This document shows positions 11,160 to 20,243 of a stretch of DNA of 64,000 bases, one piece after another. The stretch spans positions 47,501 through 111,500 of the forward strand of contig JACEFZ010027105.1 in NCBI GenBank assembly GCA_014155875.1, in the 5' to 3' direction. A program made the translations under genes and the position numbers. Origin of the DNA: Cepaea nemoralis (taxonomy: Eukaryota > Mollusca > Gastropoda > Stylommatophora > Helicidae). Under the pieces are notes generated by a model that ran no database searches, had not been told where the DNA came from, and was given only the letters and a program-made list of their open reading frames with translations. Each line of letters opens with the position of its first letter. Positions within the stretch are counted from its first letter, which is position 1.

Positions 11160-11389
11160 GCTATACCATTAAATACCAGGTGGAAGGACAGGGGACAAAC
11201 CTAGTGATGACTTTTCTATTAAAAGAGGACCACACACCCTTAGACACTTTAAGAAATCCGAGTCTGTAAATCTTTCAAGGGTCGTATTCTTGATCTATTT
11301 ACATATAAGACGAGGATGGGGCCCAGCTACCTTTAACAGAGATGGGTCATGCACTTTAGTGATTGCCAGTCCCTTCAAAATATATGACA
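11135..11389 (+). repeat. truncated 3' LTR of the Gmr1-like element
   Basis: About 255 bases match 6152-6406 with roughly three or four mismatches. The match ends at TATGACA, after which the sequence is GGA repeat. Similarity to the 5' copy begins six bases upstream, at ATTTCTTGAG, which is also where the RT coding sequence breaks. This suggests a microhomology-mediated deletion that removed RNase H and the polypurine tract. Confidence 0.75.
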
Positions 11390-11747
11390 AGGAGGGAGGA
11401 GGTAGGAGGAGGAGGAAGAGGGAGAAGAATGGAGAAGGAGGAGGGTGGAGGAGGGAGGATGCTGAGAGAGAAGGAGGCAGGAGGAGGAGGAGGGAGGCAG
11501 GAGGAGGAGGAGGGAGGAGGAGGGATGAGGAGTGAGAGGGAGGAGGAGGGAAGAGGAGGGAGGAGGGGAGAGGAGGCGGAGGGAGGAGGATGGAGGAGGA
11601 GGGGAGAGGAAGAGGGAGAAGGAAGAGGGAGAAGGAGGAGGGAGGGGGAGGAGGGGGAGGAGGAAAAGGAGGAGGGTGGAGGAAGGAGATAGAGGGAGGA
11701 GGAGGGGGGAGGAGGTAGAGGGAGGAGGAGAAGAGAGGAGGAGGGAG
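11390..11747 (+). repeat. second GGA homopurine block, copy of the end of the first
   Basis: The purine run shares landmark interruptions with 3840-4186 in the same order: GAGGATGCTGAG, AAGGAGGCAGGAGG, GATGAGGAGTGAGAGGG, GGAAGAGGGAGAAGGAAGAG and a terminal AAGAGAGGAGGAG before GAGTTC. It is therefore a duplicate of that segment and not an independent expansion. Confidence 0.75.
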
Positions 11748-11864
11748 TTCGCCATTCCAAATTCATACTCCTCTAGGTTCTGTGATTTCGGTCCTTCCAT
11801 TGATTGTTCTTCCCTTCTACACGACTGTAGATAACTTCCTTACACATAAAAAGATGAATTGTTA

Positions 11865-11985
11865 TTGATGTTGCCGTGGCATGGAGGAATATCAGCAGCA
11901 GAGTTGATCCAGAAAACCAAAGACCGAGATCTACGGAGAGCCATGAACGCCTACGCCAGCCGGGACGGCACTTGATGATGATTGC
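11865..11985 (+). pseudogene. LINE 3' end (C-terminal codons, family G tail)
   Basis: The plus strand reads GISAAELIQKTKDRDLRRAMN followed by AYASRDGT and stops, the typical last residues of RTE/CR1-like LINE proteins. A TGATGATGATT tail follows. A near-identical tail is at 40852-40935. Only the 5'-truncated end is present. Confidence 0.6.
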
Positions 11986-12104
11986 CGTGTGACGATTCTG
12001 TGTAGTCACGTCATTTTCTTCCCTTTCCCTAGCGTTTTGTTTCGGGGATTCTTTCATCATCATCATCATCATATATTTACGCACGTATTTTGGGAGGGGG
12101 AGGA

Positions 12105-12257
12105 GGGAGGAGGAGGAAGAAGGAAAAAAAATACGACAGTTGGCAGCGCTGGAATGAAAGGAAGGCGTGTAGAAAATTTCATCTCAATCGGATGGGCCGT
12201 TCGCGAACGTATAAAGGACATACAGACATACAGACATACATATCCATACACATCCTA
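12105..12257 (+). repeat. conserved 3' part of a microsatellite-flanked repeat
   Basis: The segment with GACAGTTGGCAGCGCTGGAATG and AAAATTTCATCTCAATCGGA, ending in repeated GACATACA, is closely matched at 17145-17270. In both places it runs directly into a TA repeat. In arthropod genomes a similar AAATTTCATC-AATCGG-ACATACA tail ends RTE-related or mini-me repeats; that comparison is from memory. Confidence 0.55.

Positions 12258-12353
<96 letters not shown>
12258..12353. repeat. (TA)n microsatellite
   Basis: About 95 bases of perfect TA repeat directly follow the conserved repeat tail. Confidence 0.95.
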
Positions 12354-12356
<3 letters not shown>

Positions 12357-12357
12357 G

Positions 12358-12512
12358 ACCGTGTCGCGTTGTGTTATAACGTGCTGGTATGGGAGCCGGT
12401 CGTTCAGAATACTATGGCAAACTAATGAACGTAACACTTGCCTATTACATCAACAGCAGCTGAAAAAAATGCTGGTGTTGACTGCAACGTCCCGCAAGGG
12501 ATACGCATGACA
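12358..12512 (+). mobile_element. SINE1 copy, 5'-truncated
   Basis: It carries the SINE1 body (GCCGGTCGTTCAGAA, TGGCAAACTAATGAACG) and the 3' landmark GCTGGTGTTGACTGCAACGTC. The tRNA-like head is missing. Confidence 0.75.
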
Positions 12513-12614
12513 CCAAAAAAAATCGTTTACAAGTACATCATTTGGTGTGAGAAATCCTTCTCGATAAAGAACCGAAAGAGAAAGAAAACAAACAGACAAA
12601 CAGACTAACGTTAC

Positions 12615-12810
12615 CTTGGCCTGGTTGCTCTTACACGGCTCGCTGCACAAGGACTTGATCATGTCCACAGTGTGGTTGCCTTCCCTGGGCCAATACACTT
12701 CCTTGCCCGTGAGGGTCAAGGTTCCGGTCATCCAATGGCCGATCGTGACATAATCATGAGTTAGGTTTCCATCAGGCATGCGGATTGGTTGGTAGTTTAG
12801 AATTTCATAC
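12615..12810 (-). CDS. single exon of a class C GPCR (metabotropic glutamate receptor-like), ligand-binding/Cys-rich junction
   Basis: This is the only convincing host coding sequence in the window. On the minus strand a 196-bp exon is bounded by an acceptor (CTTTTACAG, AG at 12811-12812) and a donor (AAG then GTAACG, GT at 12613-12614). One base completes a split codon, then 65 codons follow with no stop, ending in phase 0. The protein starts YEILNYQ, carries a VTIGHW motif and a VYWP segment, and ends SLCSEPC plus SNQAK. In metabotropic glutamate receptors and relatives the end of the Venus-flytrap domain reads this way (IGxW, then W-P, then CSxPC) just before the cysteine-rich domain. Both introns are filled with SINEs. 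I did not find the neighbouring exons. The paralogue is uncertain; another class C receptor is possible. Confidence 0.6.
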
Positions 12811-12837
12811 CTGTAAAAGACGGGAAACAAATACAAA

Positions 12838-12889
12838 GTTCATTTTATGTCGTTTAAAGGACGTTGCAGTCAATCCCTGCATCTTGGAG
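12838..12889 (-). repeat. SINE1 3' tail fragment
   Basis: The tail landmark GGACGTTGCAGTCAATCCC is the reverse of the SINE1 3' end. A near-identical fragment lies at 13170-13216, so the two flank the SINE3 copy between them. Confidence 0.55.
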
Positions 12890-13160
12890 AGCAGCATGGT
12901 AGAATAGATAGGAACACTGCTAATAAACTTCCAGTGTGCTGATGCCGAGGTAACGGGTTCAACCCCTGCACTGGTCAACTGGACTAACACGCGGACTTCT
13001 CGTCCTTCACAAGTACCTCTGAAGTCGGAGTGGGTTCGCCAGGTGACGAGGGACACTGGTAATAGGGAAAGCTGGCCTTCACGCAAAAATCAGTCCGGTG
13101 CACTGGAAGTAGTGGCACATGTATGGACTATGCTTGCGCTCAAAGCGAGCGAATGCAAAA
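12890..13160 (+). mobile_element. SINE3 copy
   Basis: A tRNA-like head (B-box-like GGGTTCAACCCC) is followed by a body with CTCTGAAGTCGGAGTGGGTTCG, GACGAGGGACACTGGTAATA and CAGTCCGGTGCACTGGAAG. Related copies are at 39888-40170 (+), 40958-41078 (-) and 50045-50275 (-). Confidence 0.75.
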
Positions 13161-13169
13161 ACAAATAAG

Positions 13170-13216
13170 TTAAAGTTCATTGTATGCCGTTTACATAACG
13201 TTGCAGTCAACCCCAG
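13170..13216 (-). repeat. SINE1 3' tail fragment
   Basis: The reverse-orientation tail ACGTTGCAGTCAACCCC is preceded by TTCATTGTATGCCGTTTA and closely matches 12838-12880. Confidence 0.5.
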
Positions 13217-13284
13217 AATTTATATCAAAGAAAGTAAATGTCACTATTACACTCCTAAGGTTTAAAAACGGGTATAAATGACAC

Positions 13285-13500
13285 AAAAGAATCGACTTCA
13301 TTGCAACGGGTTTTATCCCATATGACTGTTGGCGGCCTGTCGAAAGCGTCGCACAAAGCACGAACTCCCTAGCTCCAGCGACGATCCTCGTGAGTCTCCA
13401 AGAAAACTGCACTCGTAAACCAAACGATCTAGCCCGGAATCGAACCCACAACCTTTGGAGTGCGAAGCAGGCGGCCTACTCACTTCCCCACGGAGCACCA
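13285..13500 (-). mobile_element. SINE2 copy
   Basis: On the minus strand it starts with a tRNA-like head carrying GTGGGTTCGATTCCGGGC as B box. The body has GAGTTCGTGCTTTGTGCGAC and the end CATATGGGATAAAACCC. The other copies, 30975-31205 (+) and 43815-44065 (-), align along their whole length. Confidence 0.8.
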
Positions 13501-13501
13501 C

Positions 13502-13745
13502 TTAAGGCGCGTTGGAGATATGGTGCTAGACCCACATTTCCATAGCCCAACCGACAGTCAGTGGCTGATGTGGTCGGTATCCCACCGGCCGCATTTACTC
13601 CTCAAGGTATTTCCTGGTAGCCATTTAAGGCTGGGTCGTTCTGGGAGCACAGATCCATTAAAACAATTCCAATCCGGCTTGATGCGTAACATCAGCCAAG
13701 ACTGCACGTGCGGCAGGAGAGCGTCTAGCCGCTAGCCTACCTCGG
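13502..13745 (-). mobile_element. SINE4 copy
   Basis: The minus-strand head has the A-box-like GCGGCTAGACGCTC. The body retains reverse-complement landmarks shared with 32150-32375 (GCTAGACCCACATTTCCATA, TGGCTGATGTG). It sits head to tail against the SINE2 copy. Confidence 0.65.
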
Positions 13746-13779
13746 CTTCCTTTATTTATTGGCTGTTGGTGTTGTAGTT

Positions 13780-14028
13780 TGCCGGTCTCCGTGGCTAAGT
13801 GCTTAGGACATGATTCGTAAGCTCACTTACCCGCGTTTAAAATACAGCTGAGACCGATTTGGCAGCGGTCCACGTTGCGCTGGGATTTAACGAGTTGCTA
13901 TGGGAGGCGGTCGTTCAGAAAATAATGGCAAACTACTGAACGTAAACTTGCCAAGACATTAATAACATCAGTAAAATGCTGATGTTGACAGAGATGTCAT
14001 GTAAAAAGGATATGTAACCCACACAAAA
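13780..14028 (+). mobile_element. SINE1 copy, nearly full length
   Basis: The head has CTCCGTGGCTAAGTGCTTAG (A box) and GCGTTTAAAATACAGCTG (decayed B box). The body has GGCGGTCGTTCAGAAAATAA and CAAACTACTGAACGTAAAC, and the end is GCTGATGTTGACAGAGATGTC then AAAAGGATATG. It represents the full SINE1 architecture, about 245 bp. Confidence 0.8.
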
Positions 14029-14210
14029 AAAGTTTGCCATTGCTTTATGGCGGGTCTGCGCCTCGTACCATTGAAGTCAACGCTTCCATTTTGCCCGCGG
14101 CTGATTTCTAACTTGCGACTGCGTATCTCTGGGAATTATGAAACTGCAGTTCACTAATCCTTTAAGCCACAGACACTGACTATGAAAATAGAGAGATTAC
14201 AAAAACAGTC

Positions 14211-14830
14211 ATGATCCAGTGTCTTGCTGGCTGGTGTGGAAGATCATGCCTCTCCACTAATTGCGATCTCCGACGTCATGGATTCACTGAGATAAAGAAC
14301 AGAATAGGACAAGCAAAAACTGCATTCTATCAAATGAAGAACGTTTTGTACAATAAGTTACTGTCCTTGAAAGTTAGAAAAAGAGTTCTTGCATGTTTTA
14401 ACATTCGCTTGCAAATCGTGGACAATTAGTCATAAAAACTGTCATTTTACTGCCTATAGTACCGTGCAGTGTAGGGCAGAAGGGCCTTGAGCTTGAGGAA
14501 TTAAGGCCGCCTGGCTAGTGCAGTCGCTGCGAACTGTGAAGGTTAGGATTTTCTTTTTGCCCCCGACAGAAAAAAATTAACAATCAATAAACAATAAAAA
14601 AAATCATCCATGGAAGCCTTGGAGATGTGGTTTTATAGAAGAATGTCGTAAATTAATTGGACACCCAAAATGAGCAGTGATGACGTTTCAAAGAAAGCTG
14701 AGTCGCAAAGACAACTTATCCTAAACATCAGAAAGAGGCAGTCATGGTTTTCTTTTGCCATGTTGTGAGAAGACAAAATACTGGAGCATGTGACAACCGG
14801 AAAGATTTGCGGAAATAGGAAAAAACCACT
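14211..14830 (+). pseudogene. LINE reverse transcriptase C-terminus, family D, interrupted
   Basis: The first part (14250-14400) reads HGFTEIKNRIGQAKTAFYQM and then LSLKVRKRVLACF, the post-RT region of a LINE protein. After about 170 bases of unrelated sequence the second part (14607-14830) reads ALEMWFYRRM, then INWTPK, AESQRQLILNIRKRQ and LEHVTTGKICG. Together they cover the C-terminal 150 or so residues, with stops and an insertion. A decayed relative is at 55265-55735. Confidence 0.65.
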
Positions 14831-14901
14831 AGTATACAGTAATGTTGTGGATAAACATACGAGGGAGCTTCAAATGAAAACCTGAATGATTTTGTTGTTG
14901 G

Positions 14902-14906
<5 letters not shown>

Positions 14907-14977
<71 letters not shown>

Positions 14978-15027
14978 GCTCCTCTCTCTCTCTCTCCTCG
15001 TCTCTCTCTCTCTCTCTGTGTGTGTGA
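14907..15027. repeat. (CT)n microsatellite with short (TG) end
   Basis: An interrupted CT repeat of about 110 bases ends in TGTGTGTG. It sits inside the mariner remnant between the transposase 3' end and the outer terminus; the sister copy carries a CA/GA array at the same place. Confidence 0.9.
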
Positions 15028-15218
15028 ATATGTCCTGAAAAAGTAATGAACAGAACAAATGTATCATTTGTCGATGTAGTCACCACTGCGTTCAATGCAA
15101 GTCCTCCAGTGCCGATAAGGTACTTGGATTATAATAGAAAAAAAAAACACTCTCTTGGTGGCGAGCGTAATCACTTGTTCACCACCTGCTGTACCTCTTC
15201 CCAGAACCGAACAGTTTT

Positions 15219-15508
15219 GGACCTTCCTACTCCACTCATACTCTTGCTGGACTGACAGGCATGCATTTATCATACTGGACCTTCCTACTCCACTCATACT
15301 CTTGCTGGACTGACAGGCATGCATTTATCATACTGGACCTTCCTACTCCACTCATACTCTTGCTGGACTGACAGGCATGCATTTATCATACTGGACCTTC
15401 CTACTCCACTCATACTCTTGCTGGACTGACAGGCATGCATTTACCATACTGGACCTTCCTACTCCACTCATACTCTTGCTGGACTGACAGGCATGCATTT
15501 ATCATACT
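15219..15508 (+). repeat. 58-bp tandem repeat, five units
   Basis: Five nearly identical 58-bp units start GGACCTTCCTACTCCACTCA and end TTTATCATACT, followed by a partial sixth start. On the minus strand each unit encodes part of the mariner helix-turn-helix linker (CLSVQQEYEWSRKV). Because 58 is not a multiple of three, successive units change frame. Confidence 0.95.
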
Positions 15509-15794
15509 GGGACCTTCATTTGCCGTTGAATTTCTATAGGTTTCATCCTTTCACTGATAAAAAAAAGAAAAGAGGAAAAAAAAACAAAAACACGGATAAT
15601 AGAACGCTGCTCCCCTTTGGTTCATGTCAAAAGTGGGGCTGCCATCTTTAAACTTACTTTATGACGTCACCATATTCGTCTGCACCGTCATGTCACGTGC
15701 TTAACACTTTTGCCGTCCTTAACAACAACATCGACAGGTTACAAGACAATGGCATGGTTATTGTAATTTCTGTCACATTTTAAAGCTTTTTATT

Positions 15795-15988
15795 TGAAGC
15801 CCCAACACCATAAACTCCCATCACTGGTCTTAGATCAAAGATCATCTGCGACGAGACCAAAAGGACGTCCAAGAAGAAAATGGACTGACGACATCAAAGG
15901 CATTGTACAATCACACGGAATGACACTATCCAGTGTCGCGTGTGGGCGCTGGAGCGCAAATTATTCCTCCCCACGACGCTTGACGGCA
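15795..15988 (+). pseudogene. LINE C-terminal tail
   Basis: The plus strand reads RPKGRPRRKWTDDIKG followed by IVQSHGMTLSSVA, the arginine-rich tail of an RTE/CR1-type LINE protein (GRPRRKWTDDI motif). It runs into a GAT microsatellite, likely grown from the element's 3' tail. Confidence 0.6.
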
Positions 15989-15997
15989 GAAGTAGAA

Positions 15998-16084
<87 letters not shown>

Positions 16085-16092
16085 AATGATGT
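15989..16092. repeat. (GAT)n microsatellite
   Basis: About 33 near-perfect GAT units directly follow the LINE tail. The poly-Asp frame here is spurious. Confidence 0.95.
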
Positions 16093-16567
16093 TAAGCCCC
16101 ATCGTATAAATGGGTACTAAGAGATTAAGGGCTCTTCGAAAATTTTCCTAATCTAATATACATAGTTTTTGTGGGTACTCAAATTCTCTTAAATCACCCT
16201 CGCCTTCGAAGATGTCCTACCTCCGAGGTTACGATAAAGGCACCACGAATCAATGAAACCACTAACTCCATGCAAGGGAAAGAACCCAAGAAGATAGTAA
16301 TTGCAGGGGAAATAATCTGTGACTTGACGTGCCCTGATCAGGATTTCCTAGGCAGGCAATTTGGCATTCTAGCGGGTCAGCGGCTTAAATTAGTTTGTCT
16401 CGGCACAGATAGATCAGCGCTAAAATACCCGTAGACCGCACAATTATCTGAAACTGTAATCTTGCTGTCTCGCAGTTTTCCCCTCCAATATAAATATAAG
16501 CAATATGTATATCCCATTCTGTAGCCAACAGCAGCAGTACACACTTCCTTTCAGATTGATGTTGTTA
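16093..16567. other. no gene or repeat recognised
   Basis: Mixed sequence with one 87-codon plus-strand frame (16171-16434) that shows no domain I recognise. Confidence 0.4.
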
Positions 16568-16568
16568 G

Positions 16569-16662
<94 letters not shown>
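16568..16662. repeat. (CT)n microsatellite
   Basis: About 94 bases of perfect CT repeat. Confidence 0.95.
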
Positions 16663-17144
16663 ACAACAAAAGAAAAATAAGCATTAAAACGCATGAAAAA
16701 TCATCAATAATACTTGACTCGTTGAGGCAATGTTTAACATGGGCATCATAAATACCCAACGTGGGTGTAACGTGACATACATATGGGAATGTTAAAAAAA
16801 AAATTACATTACACAGAAGGAAAAAAAACACATTTAATTTGATGTGGAAAAGAAATAAAGAAGAGTAAAACATCTAATGTGCTGTTAAAGAAAAATAAAA
16901 AGATGAGTTAGAAAATTTTCACGTATTTAAAATAGATGAATACGCCTGTAGATAACTGTACATAAACATTTGATAAAACTTTGAGAAAAATGCAACAATT
17001 ATTCAAATTACATATATAGTAATGCTACTAAACGTTACGTCCCTTAATATAACTTTTCTTAAGTTAAATCCTCTTGCTATATATTAATTATAATGTAATT
17101 AAAAAATTAAATTCATGACGTAAATAACTGTATGTAAACTAACA
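16663..17144. other. AT-rich sequence without recognised feature
   Basis: Low-complexity A/T-rich sequence. I see no frame or repeat match. Confidence 0.4.
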
Positions 17145-17276
17145 AACTATGACAGTTGGCTGCCATGGAATGAGAAGAACATCTATAGAAAATTTCATCT
17201 CAATTGGATGGACCGTTCTCAAACGCAGAAAGGACATACATATCCATACATACATTGTCTTATATATATATAATGT
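17145..17276 (+). repeat. copy of the 12105-12257 repeat tail
   Basis: It shares GACAGTTGGC, GAAAATTTCATCTCAATTGG and AAAGGACATACATATCCATA with the 12.1-kb copy and likewise ends in a short TA run. Confidence 0.6.
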
Positions 17277-18223
17277 GCCATGCCGGAAAGAGTGGGCGGT
17301 GATGACTCGCCATTTCACTCGATTACCAGAGTCGTGGATCAGCTCAGTGTCCCTGTCTCGACCATGCAATGTGGCGACGCCATCCAGGTATTTACTTCTC
17401 GGTCTTCCCTTTGGTCTCTTCCCTTCGATCTTGCCAATCGTCACCAAGTTTTCCAAGTCATTTCTTTTCATAACATCAACACAAATTTGTGACTATCTAC
17501 GTCTAATTTCTCTAACCAATTTACGATTTTTATTTATTTCCTGTAGTACTTGGTCATCGGTTTTTCTGTCTGTCCAAGGTTTTCTTTGCATTCTCCTCAG
17601 AAAACACATTTCCACAGCCATCAGATGTTTTTCAGCTTGACTGCTCATTGTCCAAGCTTCACATCCATACAAAAGTAGAGGTTCTATGTAGCACTGCAAC
17701 ACTCTTTTTCTCGTTTCAATTGACATCTTTTTATTGGTCGGTATGTTTTTCATCTTGCTAAAGGCTACTTTCGCCATGGCGATTCTTCTTCTAATCTATC
17801 CAAGGCATCTCCCATCAGATGTTATGACTGTTCCGAGATAATTGTACTGATTCACTTGATGAAGTATATTCCCATTTTCTTATATATTACATTGTCGTAT
17901 TTCTTTTTTCCTAGTGACGACCATAATCTGTGTCTTTTTACAATTTAATTCTAACCCCAGTTGTCACTGTGTGCAACAACCGCATCTACTAATTGTTGCA
18001 GATACTGCTCATTGTCTGTAATCAATACTGTCTCATCTGCATATCTAATGTTATTGATGTTTCGTCCTCCAATGCTGATTCCATTGATATCTTCTACATT
18101 TCTGAAAATACTTTCACCGTATAGGGAAAAAAGATTCGGAGACATTACACATCCCTGTCTCACACCTCTCTTAATAGGCTGATATTGTCCCACTTCATTA
18201 TCAACAGCTTGTTGTTTCCAGTA
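17277..18223 (-). pseudogene. LINE reverse transcriptase, family B, 3' half
   Basis: Minus-strand pieces in order: RT block RGVRQGCVMSPNLFSLY (near 18160) and the active-site block IRYADETVLI (YADE where YADD is usual, near 18050). Next come YIEPLLLYGCEAWTM (near 17660), CFLRRMQRKPW and the basic tail KRPKGRPRSKYLDGVATL (near 17400). Several stops and frameshifts separate them. The 5' half of the same RT domain resumes at 23457 beyond the nested LTR element, with a continuous frame once that insertion and one 5-bp repeat are removed. Confidence 0.8.
18219..18223 (+). other. target-site duplication (left), CAGTA
   Basis: CAGTA precedes the TG of the 5' LTR and is repeated exactly after the CA of the 3' LTR at 23452-23456. 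Confidence 0.9.
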
Positions 18224-18813
18224 TGTCAAAGACTTGAACACATCCCCTCAGCCAGGAAGAGCAGGTAATCTTAAAGAGGCCATGAGGGGATTCTGTGCCC
18301 GAGGCAAGGGCAGGGGAGATGAGGGAATAGGTTCAGGTTAACCATTCCCTCATGAGACACGCAGGCGTGGTTCAGAGAGTTAGCACTCTAACCACGATAA
18401 GCATCACGCCTCGTGGTAGCGAGAGAAGTTGAGTAGACACTCAACATGACACGTTTGCCATCAAGCGTGCCAGGTGAGGCAACACGCGTCAAGGTGAAGG
18501 TGACTCCGCGTGGTGTGTACCGGCTGGGGAAAAGATTGGCAGACGGGAGACAGGACGTGTCGAGTACACCTCGTTTAGAATAGAGCTAGGGTTTTGTTGT
18601 AACTACATAGATAGAAAGTAGCATAGTGGTTAGCTATTTGTGATAGAGGATTCTGTGGTAGAGTGTTATGTGTTTCATTAGCGACTGTTCACTGCTGTAG
18701 CGAGCCAATGGCAATAAACTGCACTATGTATTTTGCCTCCCACACGACTTGCAAGCATTCTTGTATTGATGTGAGAGAAGTACCCGATGAGGCCTGTCAG
18801 TGAGTTGTTGACA
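18224..18813 (+). repeat. 5' LTR, 590 bp
   Basis: It begins TGTCAAAGACTTGAACACAT and ends GTTGTTGACA. A polyadenylation-type AATAAA lies at 18713, 100 bp before its end. It differs from the 3' LTR near 18330, 18421 and 18769. Confidence 0.95.
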
Positions 18814-18818
18814 GGCCA

Positions 18819-19002
18819 GGGTAATTGTGGTGTCAAGAAGTGGTGCTTGGACGAAAGAGCCAAGCTAATACCCACAGCCAAGGGTAATTGTGGTGTCAGA
18901 AAGTGGTGCTTGGACGAAAGCGCCAAGCTAATACCCACAGTAAATGGTAATTGTGGTTGTCAGAAGTGAAGCTTGGACGCAAAGTTCAAGCTAATCCACT
19001 CA
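18819..19002 (+). repeat. three tandem ~60-bp units carrying primer-binding-site-like motifs
   Basis: Units start at 18819, 18882 and 18946 with GGTAATTGTGG. They contain TGGTGTCAAGAAGTGG, TGGTGTCAGAAAGTGG and TGGTTGTCAGAAGTG, then GCTTGGACG and CAAGCTAAT. TGGTGTCAGAAGTGG is complementary to the 3' end of some tRNA-Leu species (known from other Gypsy elements), so each unit looks like a mutated PBS. The first lies 14 bases inside the LTR border. Confidence 0.75.
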
Positions 19003-19879
19003 TCCACGAGCTCCAGACTAGGGATTAATTTGTGTAGTGACGATAATTCATGCAAGCTAGAGCAACCTCGCAAGCTAGAAGTATGCCGGTCGTGGCGAAA
19101 TAAATGGTTTCATTATGGTTAATTGTGTTTATGAAATAATTATTTTGTGAAATTATGTATTCATCAAAGCTGTAAGTATTGGTATTCTTCTTTTTCGATA
19201 TTTATTTAAATATTTACCGTTTTGGTTGACAAATGAGTACCAAAAATGATTCACGGCGGAGCGATACGAAGCCAGCAAACAATATCGATTTTTCATCGCG
19301 CTGTGCTGTGACGTCAGATGATTGACAAACAGTCGTCTGGGCTCATTAGCATACAGCAAGCGAGTGTTTACAAAGTTGCTATACAAGCGCTCGCCTGAAT
19401 CGGTACGTTATATCAGCTATTATTTCTTTATTTGATTTACGAAAGTAATATATTTATTTATTTAAACATCATTAGGTTATTTATATTTATGAAAAGCAGT
19501 TATTAATATTTTTGGTCTATTTTCTCATTGTTTACCGTCACGATGGAACTACTTTCGGGCGAGCAGATGGCACTTGCTTGCACAACACTTACATAAATTA
19601 ACTAGAATAGTAACGTAAGGCAATACTGATAGAACGAAGACAGGACATCGACATTTAATTTACGTGGTACATATTCTAGTTGTTCGTGATTCTGTCATTG
19701 TCTAAGTCATTGTCCTTAGTTGTCAGGGTAATTATATCGTGCACCTCTGGGCGTAACACTGCCGCAACTACACTAGTTAGTGAGACTGGCAAACCCGACG
19801 AGGGGCATACATGTAGTGAACTTATAGAATACACATGAATAAATCAGAATACTGATGACTGGACAACACACTTACTGAA

Positions 19880-20222
19880 ACTGAGACATGCCTTTGACTA
19901 GAGTGCGACTCTTCGGTCTCACTGTCAAACCGAGCAAAGTTGAATTAGGCCTAAAAGAAATTGAATTTTTGGGTCATGTCATCTCTCAAGGTCGACTGAA
20001 GACCGACAATAGGATTATTACAAAAATTATGAATCTGACCATGCCTACCTAGTAAAAAGCAGGTTAGGAGTCTTTTGGGATTAGTTAACTACTATAGTAA
20101 ATTTATTCCAAATTTAGCAAACATTACAAGTGTATTTTCTAATCTTTTAAAAGCATCGGTGAAATTAGATGTGAAAGATGCATTATTAATTTCTGCATTG
20201 TCAAAATTGAAAATGCTTTTTT
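19880..20222 (+). pseudogene. Gypsy reverse transcriptase C-terminal remnant
   Basis: Frames here read VRLFGLTVKPSKVELG, IEFLGHVISQGRLKTD and, after a frameshift and stops near 20050, KKQVRSLLGLVNYYSKFIP. These are the end of the RT domain and the tether to RNase H. The catalytic blocks upstream are absent, so no working polymerase is encoded. Confidence 0.8.
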
Positions 20223-20243
20223 AGTAATGTTCCCATCCTCCGC

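Larger units (their letters stand above)
6152..11389 (+). mobile_element. Ty3/Gypsy LTR retrotransposon with integrase before reverse transcriptase (Gmr1-like order)
   Basis: The element has a 5' LTR from 6152, a Gag-protease region (7344-9023), an integrase frame (9028-10170) and a reverse transcriptase frame (10170-11159). A 3' LTR start at 11135 matches 6152-6406 with only a few differences. Integrase upstream of RT is the Copia arrangement, yet both domains are Gypsy-type by motif: HHCC and GPY/F in the integrase, FMDDIL in the RT. This combination is the hallmark of the Gmr1-like group. RNase H is missing because RT runs directly into the 3' LTR, and that LTR stops after 255 bases at a GGA block. 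Gag has an in-frame stop and the integrase tail is frameshifted, so this copy is defective. Confidence 0.85.
14859..15690 (-). pseudogene. internally deleted mariner-like transposon with internal tandem amplification
   Basis: On the minus strand the N-terminal transposase start is visible near 15650 (KGEQRSIIR), followed by a helix-turn-helix piece (ERMKPIEIQRQMKV). The extreme C-terminus (HWRTCIERSGDYIDK, 15064-15110) appears without the catalytic centre. Between them a 58-bp segment is repeated five times. The outer end, after a CT/GA run, is TACGAGGGAGCTTC at 14859, a mariner-type terminus. The sister remnant at 46767-49255 has the same start, C-terminus and end. Confidence 0.65.
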
